The notes under the pieces: generated by a model
Databases searched by the model: none
Seen by the model: only the letters and a program-made list of their open reading frames with translations
Told to the model about the DNA's origin: nothing
Position numbers and translations under genes: made by a program
DNA from: UBA4802 sp964509195
Lineage (GTDB): Bacteria; Spirochaetota; UBA4802; UB4802
Assembly (NCBI GenBank): GCA_964509195.1
Contig: CAZDWJ010000004.1
Span: 124,001-188,000 of the forward strand
DNA: 64,000 nucleotides
Direction of reading: 5' to 3'
Part shown: one piece after another, positions 53,992-62,488 of the stretch
Numbering within the stretch: the stretch's first letter is position 1
Layout: every line of letters begins with the position of its first letter

Positions 53992-54909
53992 ATGATTATG
54001 AATACTGAAAGCCTTTATCAGGCATTAAACCAGGGTTTATTGCAGGAACGGTATGCGACAATACGGCGTAATATAGCAAAAAATAAAGTATTGATAGAAA
54101 AATGGGGTGGTTTGCAGAAGATTGTTTCACTATTATCAGGCAAACATGTTGTTGTATGTGGTGCGGGTAGAAGCCTGGATGATGCGGTCAAAGTCTTAAA
54201 GAAATATCAGTTCAGAAAAGATCTTGTGATTATTGCTACCGATATGGCGTACAGACCTTTGGTGATGGCAGGAATTCAACCGCATTTTTCCATGTCCTGC
54301 GAAATTACACCTGTTTCATACTATGCGTTTGTGCCCACTTCATCTTCTCATCTATTGGCTTTCAGTGGAATAAGCACAAATACACTTGCCACATGGAAAG
54401 GGAAGATCAGCTTTTATAACTGGATGATATACGAAAGCCCTTTTGATGCTTTATGGAAGCTTGCAGGGGAGCATTTGGGATGTGTGGCTACCGCAAGTAT
54501 TGTGACAACACAGGCAATATCACTGGCATTAGGCTGTTCTATTGCTTCATTAATTATAGTGGGAAATGACCTTGCATTTAAGGATACATATTACGCGCAG
54601 CATACGGTGGTATGTGAGAGATTTATGATGAATTACAACAGGTATGAAACAGCAAATTCAAATGATTATGCCATGATCCATAAAAAGAAAATGTATATGG
54701 TTAAACGCAGAGAGTCGATATATTATACAGACCATCAGTTTTTAGCTGCTAAACAGTGGCTTGAAAATCTTTTTACAAAAGTTTCTGTGCCGGTGTATGA
54801 TTGCAGTGTTCCCGGATGCAGTGAAAATAAAGTTGCCAAGGTATCATTGCACAAAGTTCTATCTATGATATATTCAGATAAACAAAAACAAAAAAGAGGT
54901 AGGAGATGA
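53992..54909 (+). CDS. DUF115 / Maf-like glycosyltransferase-associated protein
   Basis: A 305-residue cytoplasmic protein with the DUF115 (MAF_flag10) domain: KHVVVCGAGRSLDDAVKVLK near residue 48, LVIIATDMAYRPLVMAGIQP, and SLALGCSIASLIIVGNDLAF with a later YTDHQFLAAKQWL. This family includes motility accessory factors that help attach nonulosonic acids to flagellins. It overlaps flbD by four bases and precedes motA, so it belongs to the flagellar operon here. The neuB gene at 23628 could supply its sugar. The start may also be the ATG two codons later. Confidence 0.85.
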   Translation: MIMNTESLYQALNQGLLQERYATIRRNIAKNKVLIEKWGGLQKIVSLLSGKHVVVCGAGRSLDDAVKVLKKYQFRKDLVIIATDMAYRPLVMAGIQPHFSMSCEITPVSYYAFVPTSSSHLLAFSGISTNTLATWKGKISFYNWMIYESPFDALWKLAGEHLGCVATASIVTTQAISLALGCSIASLIIVGNDLAFKDTYYAQHTVVCERFMMNYNRYETANSNDYAMIHKKKMYMVKRRESIYYTDHQFLAAKQWLENLFTKVSVPVYDCSVPGCSENKVAKVSLHKVLSMIYSDKQKQKRGRR

Positions 54910-55097
54910 TAGTATTGCACAAAATGAATGGCGAAGAGTTTATTCTAAACGCAAACCATATTGAAACGATAGAATCAAAACCTGATACCACTATCACATT
55001 AATTAATGAAAAGAAATATTTGGTGAAAGAAACAAAAGATGAAGTGTTAACCTTAATTTATGATTACTATAAGAAAGTACTGACGCAAAAGCAATAA
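54906..55097 (+). CDS. flbD: Flagellar protein FlbD
   Basis: A 63-residue FlbD-family protein: IVLHKMNGEEFILNANHIET, then a strand pair ending in IYDYYKKVL. It is found before motA in many spirochaetes and firmicutes; function is not well defined. It overlaps the DUF115 gene by four bases, with GTAGGAG just before its ATG, and lies 100 bp before motA. Confidence 0.92.
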   Translation: MIVLHKMNGEEFILNANHIETIESKPDTTITLINEKKYLVKETKDEVLTLIYDYYKKVLTQKQ

Positions 55098-55196
55098 TAG
55101 ATAATATAATTAATGAATAATTTTAAAATTTTAACCGAAAATTGTTAATAAGAATACATGTATGATTTGAATGGCTTGTAGGAGGGCTACAAAATT

Positions 55197-55976
55197 ATGG
55201 ATCTGGCTACCGTCATTGGGTTAATAGTTGGTTTTACCAATATTATAATGGGAATAATTTTTGCCAAAGGCAATCCTTTGCTTTTCTTTGATATACCTTC
55301 AGTGTTTATTACTTTAGGCGGGTCTTTCTGTGCATTGCTGATATCCAATCCATTAAGCAAAGTGCTGGGGTTGTGGAAGGTTGCTAAACATGCATTTTTC
55401 CCACCAAAATACAATCCCAATGAACTTATTATAACCCTTGTATCTTTTTCTGAAAAAGCCAGGCGTGAAGGGTTGCTGGCTTTAGAGGATGATCTGGATG
55501 AGCTTGATGATCAGTTTTTACGTAAGGGTATACAGCTAGTAGTGGATGGTACTGACCCAGAACTGGTACGCCGTATAATGGAGACAGAACTTGAAAATAT
55601 AATGGCACGCCATGATGAAGGGAAAAAACTTTTTGATGATTGGGCAACATACGCACCTGCCTTTGGTATGATTGGTACACTGTTAGGTCTTGTACTTATG
55701 CTGGTTAACATAGAAGATAAATCAGCTATTGGTCCAGGTATGTCTGCAGCTCTTATTACTACATTCTATGGTGCTATCATGGCATATTTAGTTTTGTATC
55801 CAATATCATCTAAATTGGGTTTTCTGAATAACCAGGAAGTATTAATGAAACTTATAATGATAGAGGGAACGTTATCAATACAGTCAGGTGATAACCCTAG
55901 AATTGTAAAAGATAAGCTTGTTTCATTCCTTGATCCAAAATTGCGTGAAGCTATAACCAGTGAGGTTGGTGACTGA
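55197..55976 (+). CDS. motA: Flagellar motor stator protein MotA
   Basis: A 259-residue inner-membrane protein with four transmembrane segments, forming the ion channel of the stator with MotB. The cytoplasmic loop carries the charged region (VRRIMETELENIMARHDEGK), and FDDWATYAPAFGMIGTLLGL contains the conserved Pro of the third helix. AGGAGGG lies about 9 bases before the ATG. The stop and the motB start overlap (TGATG). In spirochaetes the motor turns periplasmic filaments. Confidence 0.97.
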   Translation: MDLATVIGLIVGFTNIIMGIIFAKGNPLLFFDIPSVFITLGGSFCALLISNPLSKVLGLWKVAKHAFFPPKYNPNELIITLVSFSEKARREGLLALEDDLDELDDQFLRKGIQLVVDGTDPELVRRIMETELENIMARHDEGKKLFDDWATYAPAFGMIGTLLGLVLMLVNIEDKSAIGPGMSAALITTFYGAIMAYLVLYPISSKLGFLNNQEVLMKLIMIEGTLSIQSGDNPRIVKDKLVSFLDPKLREAITSEVGD

Positions 55977-56755
55977 TGGCAAAAAGAAAAAAATTACAGC
56001 TACCGCCACCACCACCCTGGCTCACCAGCTGGGGGGACCTGAATACCCTGCTTCTGACATTCTTTGTCATGATGTTTGATATTTCACCAATCATTGGACA
56101 GGATTTTAATCTTGTGTTATCTTCTTTCAGGGGTTCACTGGGAATGATGCAGGGTGGATATTCACTTGCTCGTGGCAGGATGGAGGAGATAGGGCTTAAT
56201 ATGCTCAATTTACCCTCCAGTGAACAGGGGAGGGCACTTGCAAAAATGCTGAAGCGTGCAGTTGAAGCATTTAAGCCAGAGATACAGGCAAAGAAAGTCA
56301 GAGTGCGTGAAGATGAACGGGGACTGGTCATTACATTGTCAAGTGATGCGTATTTTGAGCCGGGCAGTGCAAAGCTTAAAGATGATATTATACCTATTTT
56401 GAAAAAAGTTGCACTGATCATAAAATCAATGCCAAACTATGTAAGAATAGAAGGCCATACCGATAACAGACCTGTGCCACCACGTGGTCTGGAAGAAGGT
56501 TATGCCACTAACTGGGAGTTGTCTTCTGCGCGGGCGGTTAATGTGTTGAGATATCTCATAGAAGAAACTGCGGTGAATCCCAAGCAGATGTCAGCAGTTG
56601 CGTATGGTGAGTACAGACCAATAGATGACAATAATACACCGGAAGGGCGAGCCTATAACCGTAGAGTTGAGATTGTTATCCTTCGTGATAAAGGGGTGAC
56701 CGAATCTACAACACCGGAAATAGCAAGACCATTGCCAGATGAGGAATGGCGCTAA
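55976..56755 (+). CDS. motB: Flagellar motor stator protein MotB
   Basis: A 259-residue protein: a Pro-rich N-terminus, one transmembrane helix with the ion-binding Asp21 in WGDLNTLLLTFFVMMFD, a linker, and a C-terminal OmpA-like domain (VRIEGHTDNRPVP, TNWELSSARAVNVLRYLIEE, AYNRRVEIVIL) that anchors the stator to peptidoglycan. Motifs are complete. It is coupled to motA. About 200 bp and a candidate promoter separate it from fliL. Confidence 0.97.
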   Translation: MAKRKKLQLPPPPPWLTSWGDLNTLLLTFFVMMFDISPIIGQDFNLVLSSFRGSLGMMQGGYSLARGRMEEIGLNMLNLPSSEQGRALAKMLKRAVEAFKPEIQAKKVRVREDERGLVITLSSDAYFEPGSAKLKDDIIPILKKVALIIKSMPNYVRIEGHTDNRPVPPRGLEEGYATNWELSSARAVNVLRYLIEETAVNPKQMSAVAYGEYRPIDDNNTPEGRAYNRRVEIVILRDKGVTESTTPEIARPLPDEEWR

Positions 56756-56831
56756 AATGGAGCAGATATGGAGTTTTATAACAAAATAGTAAAAAAAATT
56801 GATACATTTTAGTGACATAATCATAAATTAA

Positions 56832-56859
56832 TTGACTTTTTTAATTAATATAGTATTAT
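56832..56859 (+). promoter_or_regulatory. Candidate internal promoter before fliL
   Basis: TTGACT (56832-56837), 16-bp spacer, TATTAT (56854-56859), in the 200-bp gap between motB and fliL. It could give the fliL-flhA genes their own transcript. Confidence 0.45.
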
Positions 56860-56957
56860 GTCGATAAATTTAGTATAACAATTAACCAACAATGTTTGTT
56901 TAGATTTTATTGATATAATACTAAAAGAAAATGTAAATTGTTGGTGAGGTAAAGCGC

Positions 56958-57494
56958 ATGGGTGATGAAGAACGGGTTAATGTTGAGGAAATAGAAGAGC
57001 AAGAAAAGCTAGAGGAGGCCAAAGCTGCCGGTGCTTTTGAGACTTCGCGCATCATAAAAATTCTACTGTATGTAGCAGGGGCAATATTAACTATATTTAT
57101 TATAATTGGAATTTCTTATTTAGTTGCAAAATATGTTCAGGAACAGCGTTATCAGCGTGAACAGGATATAGTGCTGGCTCCACCTCCACCACCACTGGCG
57201 CATTTTGATATGCCTTCATTTTCTATCACAACCAATGACCCGGAACCACATTTTGCAAAGATAACTATTTCACTAGGGTATGAAGAAAATGTTGAACTAA
57301 ATGCAGAGCTGGTTCAGCGCACACCCCAAATGCAGCATGTGGTTAATATACTATTACGTGACAAATCATACGAAGATTTGAATTCAGTTGAAGATACGGT
57401 TAACCTTGCTGAAGAGATTAAGGCGCATATAAATGTTTTGCTTTTAAAGGGAAAAGTTAAAGAGGTGTATTTCAGAGAATTTGTTGTAAATTAG
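56958..57494 (+). CDS. fliL: Flagellar basal-body-associated protein FliL
   Basis: A 178-residue single-pass membrane protein. Acidic cytoplasmic start, one transmembrane helix (about 36-56), a Pro-rich stretch (APPPPPLAHF), then the periplasmic FliL domain (FAKITISLGYEEN, ELVQRTPQMQHVVNILLRDK, VKEVYFREFVVN). It supports stator function. GAGG precedes the ATG. It is followed 77 bp later by fliY, where many spirochaete operons have fliM. Confidence 0.95.
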   Translation: MGDEERVNVEEIEEQEKLEEAKAAGAFETSRIIKILLYVAGAILTIFIIIGISYLVAKYVQEQRYQREQDIVLAPPPPPLAHFDMPSFSITTNDPEPHFAKITISLGYEENVELNAELVQRTPQMQHVVNILLRDKSYEDLNSVEDTVNLAEEIKAHINVLLLKGKVKEVYFREFVVN

Positions 57495-57571
57495 TGTACT
57501 ATTTTGTATTATTAATATGGATAGTAATGATAATAGTTTAAATTTAAGAATTCAACACACTGGAGGAAACA

Positions 57572-58624
57572 ATGGGTGACGGTTCATTGTCCCAGGATGA
57601 AATAGATGCCCTGTTGCAAGGCGCTGATGACATGCTATCTGGTACGGCACGGGTGCCAGGCGGAGATTTTGCTCCTGTACAAGCAGCATTATCGCCAGTT
57701 GAAAGAGAAGCAGTAGCTGATTTTTTAAACAGTAGCATGGGCAGTGTAATGCCCGCGTTATCAGGCTATTTAGGAAAGAATATAATTATTGGCAACGCAC
57801 TGGTAGAGGTTAAAAATGCTGACCAGGTGCGGGCTGATTTCCCAAAACAATATGTTCAGATTATGGTTAACTTTTCTGGCGGTGTCAGCGGTAAAAATGT
57901 TATTTTGCTGTCAATGAATGATGCTGGTGTAATTTCGTCATTAATGATGGGTGACGATTCAGGCACTCCACCTGCAACACTGACGGAAGCTCATCAAAGT
58001 ACGTTGCAGGAATTTGTAAGCCAAATGATGTCCACTATAGCTACCCAATTGAGCAATAAAGTTGGCAAGGGAGTTAATACAACACCACCAGATCTGAAAG
58101 TTATTCAGGGGAATATAGAAGTTCCAGGTACACCAGATGTGGTGAAGGTGACCTATAATCTTACAATTCAGAATCTGATTAACTCCAAAATGTATCACCT
58201 GATGAATATTGAATTGGCAGGCGAAATAGCCCGTGGTTCGTATGTGCCACAGATGCCACAGCCTGAATACCGACCTGAACCAACACAACCACGTACATCA
58301 CAGGTGGGGATAAGCCCGGTACGTTTTCCTCCACTAGGTGAGGGCATTCAGTCGATACCTACGGGGAATATTAACCTGCTTCTTGATGTGCCAATGACAC
58401 TCACCGTAGAGCTGGGAAGGACACGGCAACTGGTTAAAGATATACTGGGATTGGGTGAGGGGTCCATTATTGAGCTTGATAAACTTGCAGGTGAGCCTGT
58501 TGACTTGCTTGTTAATGGCAAGCTTATTGCCCGTGGTGAGGTTGTAGTTATAGATGAAAATTTTGGAGTTCGAGTGACGGATATTGTCAGCCCGGCTGAA
58601 CGTATTGCTAAGATGCAGTCATAA
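57572..58624 (+). CDS. fliY: Flagellar motor switch protein FliY/FliN (CheC-like plus SpoA)
   Basis: A 350-residue switch-complex protein. The N-terminal LSQDEIDALLQG is the CheY-P-binding peptide. The middle (about 40-215) is CheC-like (EAVADFLNSSMGSVMPALSG and TEAHQSTLQEFVSQMMSTIA), and a Pro-rich linker leads to the C-terminal SpoA/FliN domain (INLLLDVPMTLTVELGRTRQ, IIELDKLAGEPVDLLVNGKL). The lack of FliM-type middle features and the FliN-like end make FliY the best name. CheC-type phosphatase residues are only partly visible. GGAGG precedes the ATG. Confidence 0.92.
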   Translation: MGDGSLSQDEIDALLQGADDMLSGTARVPGGDFAPVQAALSPVEREAVADFLNSSMGSVMPALSGYLGKNIIIGNALVEVKNADQVRADFPKQYVQIMVNFSGGVSGKNVILLSMNDAGVISSLMMGDDSGTPPATLTEAHQSTLQEFVSQMMSTIATQLSNKVGKGVNTTPPDLKVIQGNIEVPGTPDVVKVTYNLTIQNLINSKMYHLMNIELAGEIARGSYVPQMPQPEYRPEPTQPRTSQVGISPVRFPPLGEGIQSIPTGNINLLLDVPMTLTVELGRTRQLVKDILGLGEGSIIELDKLAGEPVDLLVNGKLIARGEVVVIDENFGVRVTDIVSPAERIAKMQS

Positions 58625-58700
58625 CTGACAGAATTTTATTTTTAAGTAAAGGTATGTGATGGTCCGTGAAGTAACATTTAATGATGCATGCAGGAGTATT

Positions 58701-59456
58701 ATGAATAAATTTTTTTACCATGGATTTTTATTATGTCTCATTTTTGTATTATGTCCCATTACTATGAGCTATCGCCAAAATTATATGCTATATGCAAAAG
58801 AAAATAAAATTGTTAAAGTAGTAAAAAGCGAAAAAGAAAGCAGTAAGCTTGAAAAAAAGAATGCTATTGCGGAAGTACCTGAAAGCCAAACTGAACCAGT
58901 AGTATCAGAAACTGAAAAGAAAGAAACCGAACCACAAAAGGGTGATTACCTGTATAATTATGAGCAACCTCAAGTTGAGGAAGAGTCATATGTTTGGCTC
59001 ATTTTCAAGACTATATTTGTGATGGGTGTGCTCATTGCAGGATTTTACTATTTCTTTAAATTCATTACACAAAAAGTTGCAATCACTGCAATAGGGCAGG
59101 AGGTTATAACGATATTGTCAGTTGTGCCACTTGGGCAGAATAAATTTTTACAGGTAGTGGATATCGCAGGAAGGGTATACGTGCTTGGTGTATCAGATAA
59201 TAATATAAATCTTATTACAGAAATAAAAGAAAAAGATGATATCGATAGGATACGGCTCTTGAGTTCAAAATCAACACCACCTAAACAGGGTGGATTTCAG
59301 GAGTATCTTTCAACTCAGTTAGGAAAAGTTCTGGATAAGATGAAACATCAGGGAAGGAATTCGCAGCGTTTTCATGGTGAAGAAACAACAATACATGATG
59401 ATGTGCTTCTTGCGTACAGACGACGTTTGAAGAAATTAAACGGTGATGATGTGTAA
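58701..59456 (+). CDS. fliO: Flagellar biosynthesis protein FliO/FliZ
   Basis: About 251 residues from MNKFFYH, preceded by GCAGGAG; a start at 58656 with AAAGG is also possible. An N-terminal signal-like segment is followed by a Lys/Glu-rich linker (about 40-90), a transmembrane helix (LIFKTIFVMGVLIAGFYYFF) and a cytoplasmic FliO domain (VITILSVVPLGQNKFLQVVD, AGRVYVLGVSDNNINLITEI). It helps assemble FliP in the export gate. The order fliY-fliO-fliP is as in other spirochaetes. Confidence 0.88.
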   Translation: MNKFFYHGFLLCLIFVLCPITMSYRQNYMLYAKENKIVKVVKSEKESSKLEKKNAIAEVPESQTEPVVSETEKKETEPQKGDYLYNYEQPQVEEESYVWLIFKTIFVMGVLIAGFYYFFKFITQKVAITAIGQEVITILSVVPLGQNKFLQVVDIAGRVYVLGVSDNNINLITEIKEKDDIDRIRLLSSKSTPPKQGGFQEYLSTQLGKVLDKMKHQGRNSQRFHGEETTIHDDVLLAYRRRLKKLNGDDV

Positions 59457-59462
59457 AGCGTT

Positions 59463-60257
59463 ATGAAAAAAGTTTCAGGCAAACATATAATTATACTGCT
59501 TATGATATGTGTTATAGTGTGTGGCATTGGTGCTGCCTGTATTGATGTTGCGTATGCTCAAAAAGCCGGTAATGTACGTATGCCTATTCCAAAAATTGGC
59601 TTTGATATTGAAGAGGCAAAAACACCAAAGGATGTGTCGCTCAGCCTGCAGATTCTGTTCTTACTGACTATCCTGACACTGGCGCCATCAATAATTATGA
59701 TGATGACGTCGTTTACGCGGGTTGTCATTGTACTGGATTTTGTTCGCCGTGCACTATCTTTGCAGCAGATGCCACCAACTCAGGTTATTGTGGGTCTTGC
59801 AATTTTTCTTACAATATTTATTATGTCACCTACGCTGACAGAGATTAATGATAAAGCATTGCAACCGTACTTAAAGGGGCAGATCAGTAACGAAGAGTTT
59901 TATAACAGGGGGATGGAGCCGTTAAGAAAGTTTATGTTAAAGCAAACCCGTAAAAAAGACATTGCACTGTTTATCGAACTGGCAAAGTTAGAGCGGCCAA
60001 AAACTGAAGATGATGTTCCAACCTATTGTCTCATCCCTGCGTTTATGATAAGTGAACTGAAGCGTGCGTTTGAAATGGGTGTGTATATTTTCATTCCGTT
60101 TATTGTTATTGATATGATTGTAGCCAGTGCCCTTATGGCAATGGGCATGATTATGCTGCCGCCTATTATGATTTCGTTGCCGTTTAAAATTGTACTTTTT
60201 GTGCTGGTGGACGGTTGGAACCTGCTCACCTATGAACTTGTTAAGTCGTTCATGTAG
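59463..60257 (+). CDS. fliP: Flagellar export gate protein FliP
   Basis: A 264-residue protein with a signal peptide (cleavage near VAYA) and four transmembrane helices. Signature regions: MMTSFTRVVIVLDFVRRALS, QQMPPTQVIVGLAIFLTIFI, and LIPAFMISELKRAFEMGVYI with IPFIVIDMIVASALMAMGMI. It forms the core ring of the export gate with FliQ and FliR. It starts 6 bp after fliO. Confidence 0.97.
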   Translation: MKKVSGKHIIILLMICVIVCGIGAACIDVAYAQKAGNVRMPIPKIGFDIEEAKTPKDVSLSLQILFLLTILTLAPSIIMMMTSFTRVVIVLDFVRRALSLQQMPPTQVIVGLAIFLTIFIMSPTLTEINDKALQPYLKGQISNEEFYNRGMEPLRKFMLKQTRKKDIALFIELAKLERPKTEDDVPTYCLIPAFMISELKRAFEMGVYIFIPFIVIDMIVASALMAMGMIMLPPIMISLPFKIVLFVLVDGWNLLTYELVKSFM

Positions 60258-60266
60258 GAGATTATT

Positions 60267-60539
60267 ATGACTGATGTTGAAGTAATAAAAATTTTGCGCG
60301 AAGCATTGATGGTAACCATGGTTGTTTCTGCACCAATACTGGGGATTGGAATGTTTGTGGGATTAATAATCTCAATTTTTCAGACCACAACATCCATTCA
60401 GGAGCAGACACTAACATTTGTACCAAAGATTATTGCTATCTTTGCTGCCCTGATTCTTTTTGCAGCGTGGATTCTTCATACACTGGTAGCGTATACAAAA
60501 GGATTATTCATGATGATCTCTAAATTGGGTGCCGGATAA
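60267..60539 (+). CDS. fliQ: Flagellar export gate protein FliQ
   Basis: A 90-residue protein with two transmembrane helices (TMVVSAPILGIGMFVGLIIS and IIAIFAALILFAAWILHTLV) separated by the FQTTTSIQEQTLTFVPK loop typical of FliQ. TAGGAG lies 9-10 bases before the ATG, and its stop overlaps the fliR start by one base. Confidence 0.97.
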   Translation: MTDVEVIKILREALMVTMVVSAPILGIGMFVGLIISIFQTTTSIQEQTLTFVPKIIAIFAALILFAAWILHTLVAYTKGLFMMISKLGAG

Positions 60540-61318
60540 TGGAATATTTTGTATATCAGTTTCAAGCGTTCTTTCTGGTGCTGGTGCGTATGACAGCAAT
60601 GATGGTGATTGCTCCATTTTTTTCAAGTGGGGCTATTCCTTTACTTATGAGGGGCGCACTTTCATTCTTTGTTTCACTTGTTATCTTCCCGGTTCTGTCA
60701 ATAAGCAATGCAGCTCTCACAGGCAATATGGGAGTGTATTATCTGATGGTTGTACAAGAAATAATAATAGGATTATACATTGGATTTCTTGTCAGCGTCA
60801 TTTTTTCTGCGTTCCAATTGTCGGGACAGTATTTTGCGGTGCAGATAGGCTTTGGTATCAATGAAGTAATAGATCCTCTTGCGCAGATTTCTATACCGCT
60901 TGTGGGTCAGCTAAAAAATATTATTGGGCTGTTAGTATTTCTTGCAATTAACGGCCATCATTTCATGATTAAAGCCATTTTCAGGTCGTATGAATTAGCT
61001 CCCGCCTTTGCGCTTAAAGGAGAAAGTATTCAAGCATTTTTGAAATTTTTAGCTCATGCATTCAGCGGCATGTTTGTGATAGCGCTTAAAATTGCACTTC
61101 CGGTTATTGCAGCAGTGTTTCTAGTTACCGTAAGTTTGGGAATACTTGCAAAAGCTGCACCACAGATGAACATTATGATGTTGGGATTCCCGTTTAAGAT
61201 AGCTGTTGCATTTGGGATGATGATTCTTGTTTCACCATTAATTGTTAGGGTGATGAATGTTTCACTTGAGCGGACATTTCAATTCATTGTGAAGGTAATA
61301 AAATACTGGCCGGTATGA
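60539..61318 (+). CDS. fliR: Flagellar export gate protein FliR
   Basis: A 259-residue membrane protein with about six helices. Family signatures are RMTAMMVIAPFFSSGAIPLL, GLYIGFLVSVIFSAFQLSGQ and GFGINEVIDPLAQISIPLVG. It completes the FliP-FliQ-FliR gate. The start ATG overlaps the fliQ stop, and its own stop overlaps the flhB start (ATGA). Confidence 0.96.
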   Translation: MEYFVYQFQAFFLVLVRMTAMMVIAPFFSSGAIPLLMRGALSFFVSLVIFPVLSISNAALTGNMGVYYLMVVQEIIIGLYIGFLVSVIFSAFQLSGQYFAVQIGFGINEVIDPLAQISIPLVGQLKNIIGLLVFLAINGHHFMIKAIFRSYELAPAFALKGESIQAFLKFLAHAFSGMFVIALKIALPVIAAVFLVTVSLGILAKAAPQMNIMMLGFPFKIAVAFGMMILVSPLIVRVMNVSLERTFQFIVKVIKYWPV

Positions 61319-62472
61319 AATGGTATAATGACATATTTGATAATGAACTATCGCTTAATTGTAAAAGTGCGATAGTATTTGACCTGCAGCTTTTTGCTGC
61401 TGAGGATGAAGGCAGAACTGAAGAGCCTACCGAGAAAAAGCTTCGCGAAGCCCGTGAGAAAGGTCAGGTTGCCAGAACCGAAGAACTGCCGCAGGCTCTT
61501 GTAGTTATCTTTGCAATGATTACTATTGTGGTATTTTGCGGTTTTATCTTTGAAACAATTATCAGAATGATGCGGTACTATCTTACAAGCTTTTCGCACT
61601 TTCAGCTAACTGAACGCAGTTTATTTCATGAAGCGATAGCAACCGGCGTTGAATCACTCAAAATACTGTTGCCAATATTTGTAGCAACCGTGGTTGCCGC
61701 ATTGCTGGGTAATATTGCACAGGTAGGTTTTCAAATATCAACACATCCATTGAAGTTTGACCTTTCAAAGATAAAATTTGATCCAGCAACAATGGCACGC
61801 AAGATGTTTTTTTCGCGACAGGTTGCCATGAATCTTTTTAAATCAATTTTCAAGGTGGTTGTCATTGGCTTTATCTGTTATCTGGTTATAAGTAGTGATT
61901 TTGAAGAATTGATAAAAACACCTGATATAAGTGTTGGGCTTGCATTTCAGAATATTTCAATAATTGCCCTGAAGATAATCATCTGGTCAACGGTGTGCCT
62001 GCTTATACTTTCCATCCCTGATTATATTTTCCAGAAACGTGAATACATTGAGTCGTTGAAAATGACCAAACAGGAATTGAAAGAAGAATGGAAGGAAACC
62101 GTTGGTGATCCGCATGTAAGGGCGCGGTTGCAGGAAATGCAACGGGAATTGATTATGCGTAACATGATACGCGAAGTGCCAAAAGCAGATGTGGTGGTGA
62201 CAAACCCAACCCATTTTGCCATAGCTATGCGGTATGAACCTGACGCAATGTATGCACCTATGGTAATTGCAAAGGGTGTCGATGCAATGGCCTTAAAAAT
62301 ACGGCAGATAGCGCAAGATAACAATATACTTATAATTGAAAACAGGCCACTTGCGCAGGAATTATATAAACGGGTAGAAGTAGGGGATATAATCCCTGAG
62401 GATTTATTCTATGCCGTGTCATTGATATATGCTGAAGTATATAAGAAACGAAATTACAAAGCCGCAATATAA
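61315..62472 (+). CDS. flhB: Flagellar export switch protein FlhB
   Basis: A 385-residue protein: an N-terminal extension of about 28 residues, the spirochaete-type LQLFAAEDEGRTEEPTEKKL, four transmembrane helices, and a cytoplasmic autocleaving domain with NPTH at 297-300 (VVTNPTHFAIAM). Cleavage at NPTH switches export from hook to filament substrates. A 7-bp inverted repeat (CTATCGC-N14-GCGATAG, 61348-61375) lies in the codons of the extension. Confidence 0.97.
   Translation: MKWYNDIFDNELSLNCKSAIVFDLQLFAAEDEGRTEEPTEKKLREAREKGQVARTEELPQALVVIFAMITIVVFCGFIFETIIRMMRYYLTSFSHFQLTERSLFHEAIATGVESLKILLPIFVATVVAALLGNIAQVGFQISTHPLKFDLSKIKFDPATMARKMFFSRQVAMNLFKSIFKVVVIGFICYLVISSDFEELIKTPDISVGLAFQNISIIALKIIIWSTVCLLILSIPDYIFQKREYIESLKMTKQELKEEWKETVGDPHVRARLQEMQRELIMRNMIREVPKADVVVTNPTHFAIAMRYEPDAMYAPMVIAKGVDAMALKIRQIAQDNNILIIENRPLAQELYKRVEVGDIIPEDLFYAVSLIYAEVYKKRNYKAAI
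61348..61375. repeat. Inverted pair of the GCGATAG motif inside flhB
   Basis: CTATCGC (61348-61354) and GCGATAG (61369-61375) are 14 bp apart, the same spacing as the pair at 7149-7178 but in the opposite arrangement. They fall in the non-conserved N-terminal extension of FlhB, where protein constraint is weak. Confidence 0.55.
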
Positions 62473-62488
62473 ATTTTTGAGGTAGCGT

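Noticed and set aside
1138..61640. GCGATAG as a Chi or KOPS-type oriented motif
   Set aside because: The two orientations are almost equally frequent (15 and 14), without skew along the window, unlike recombination or translocase guide motifs.
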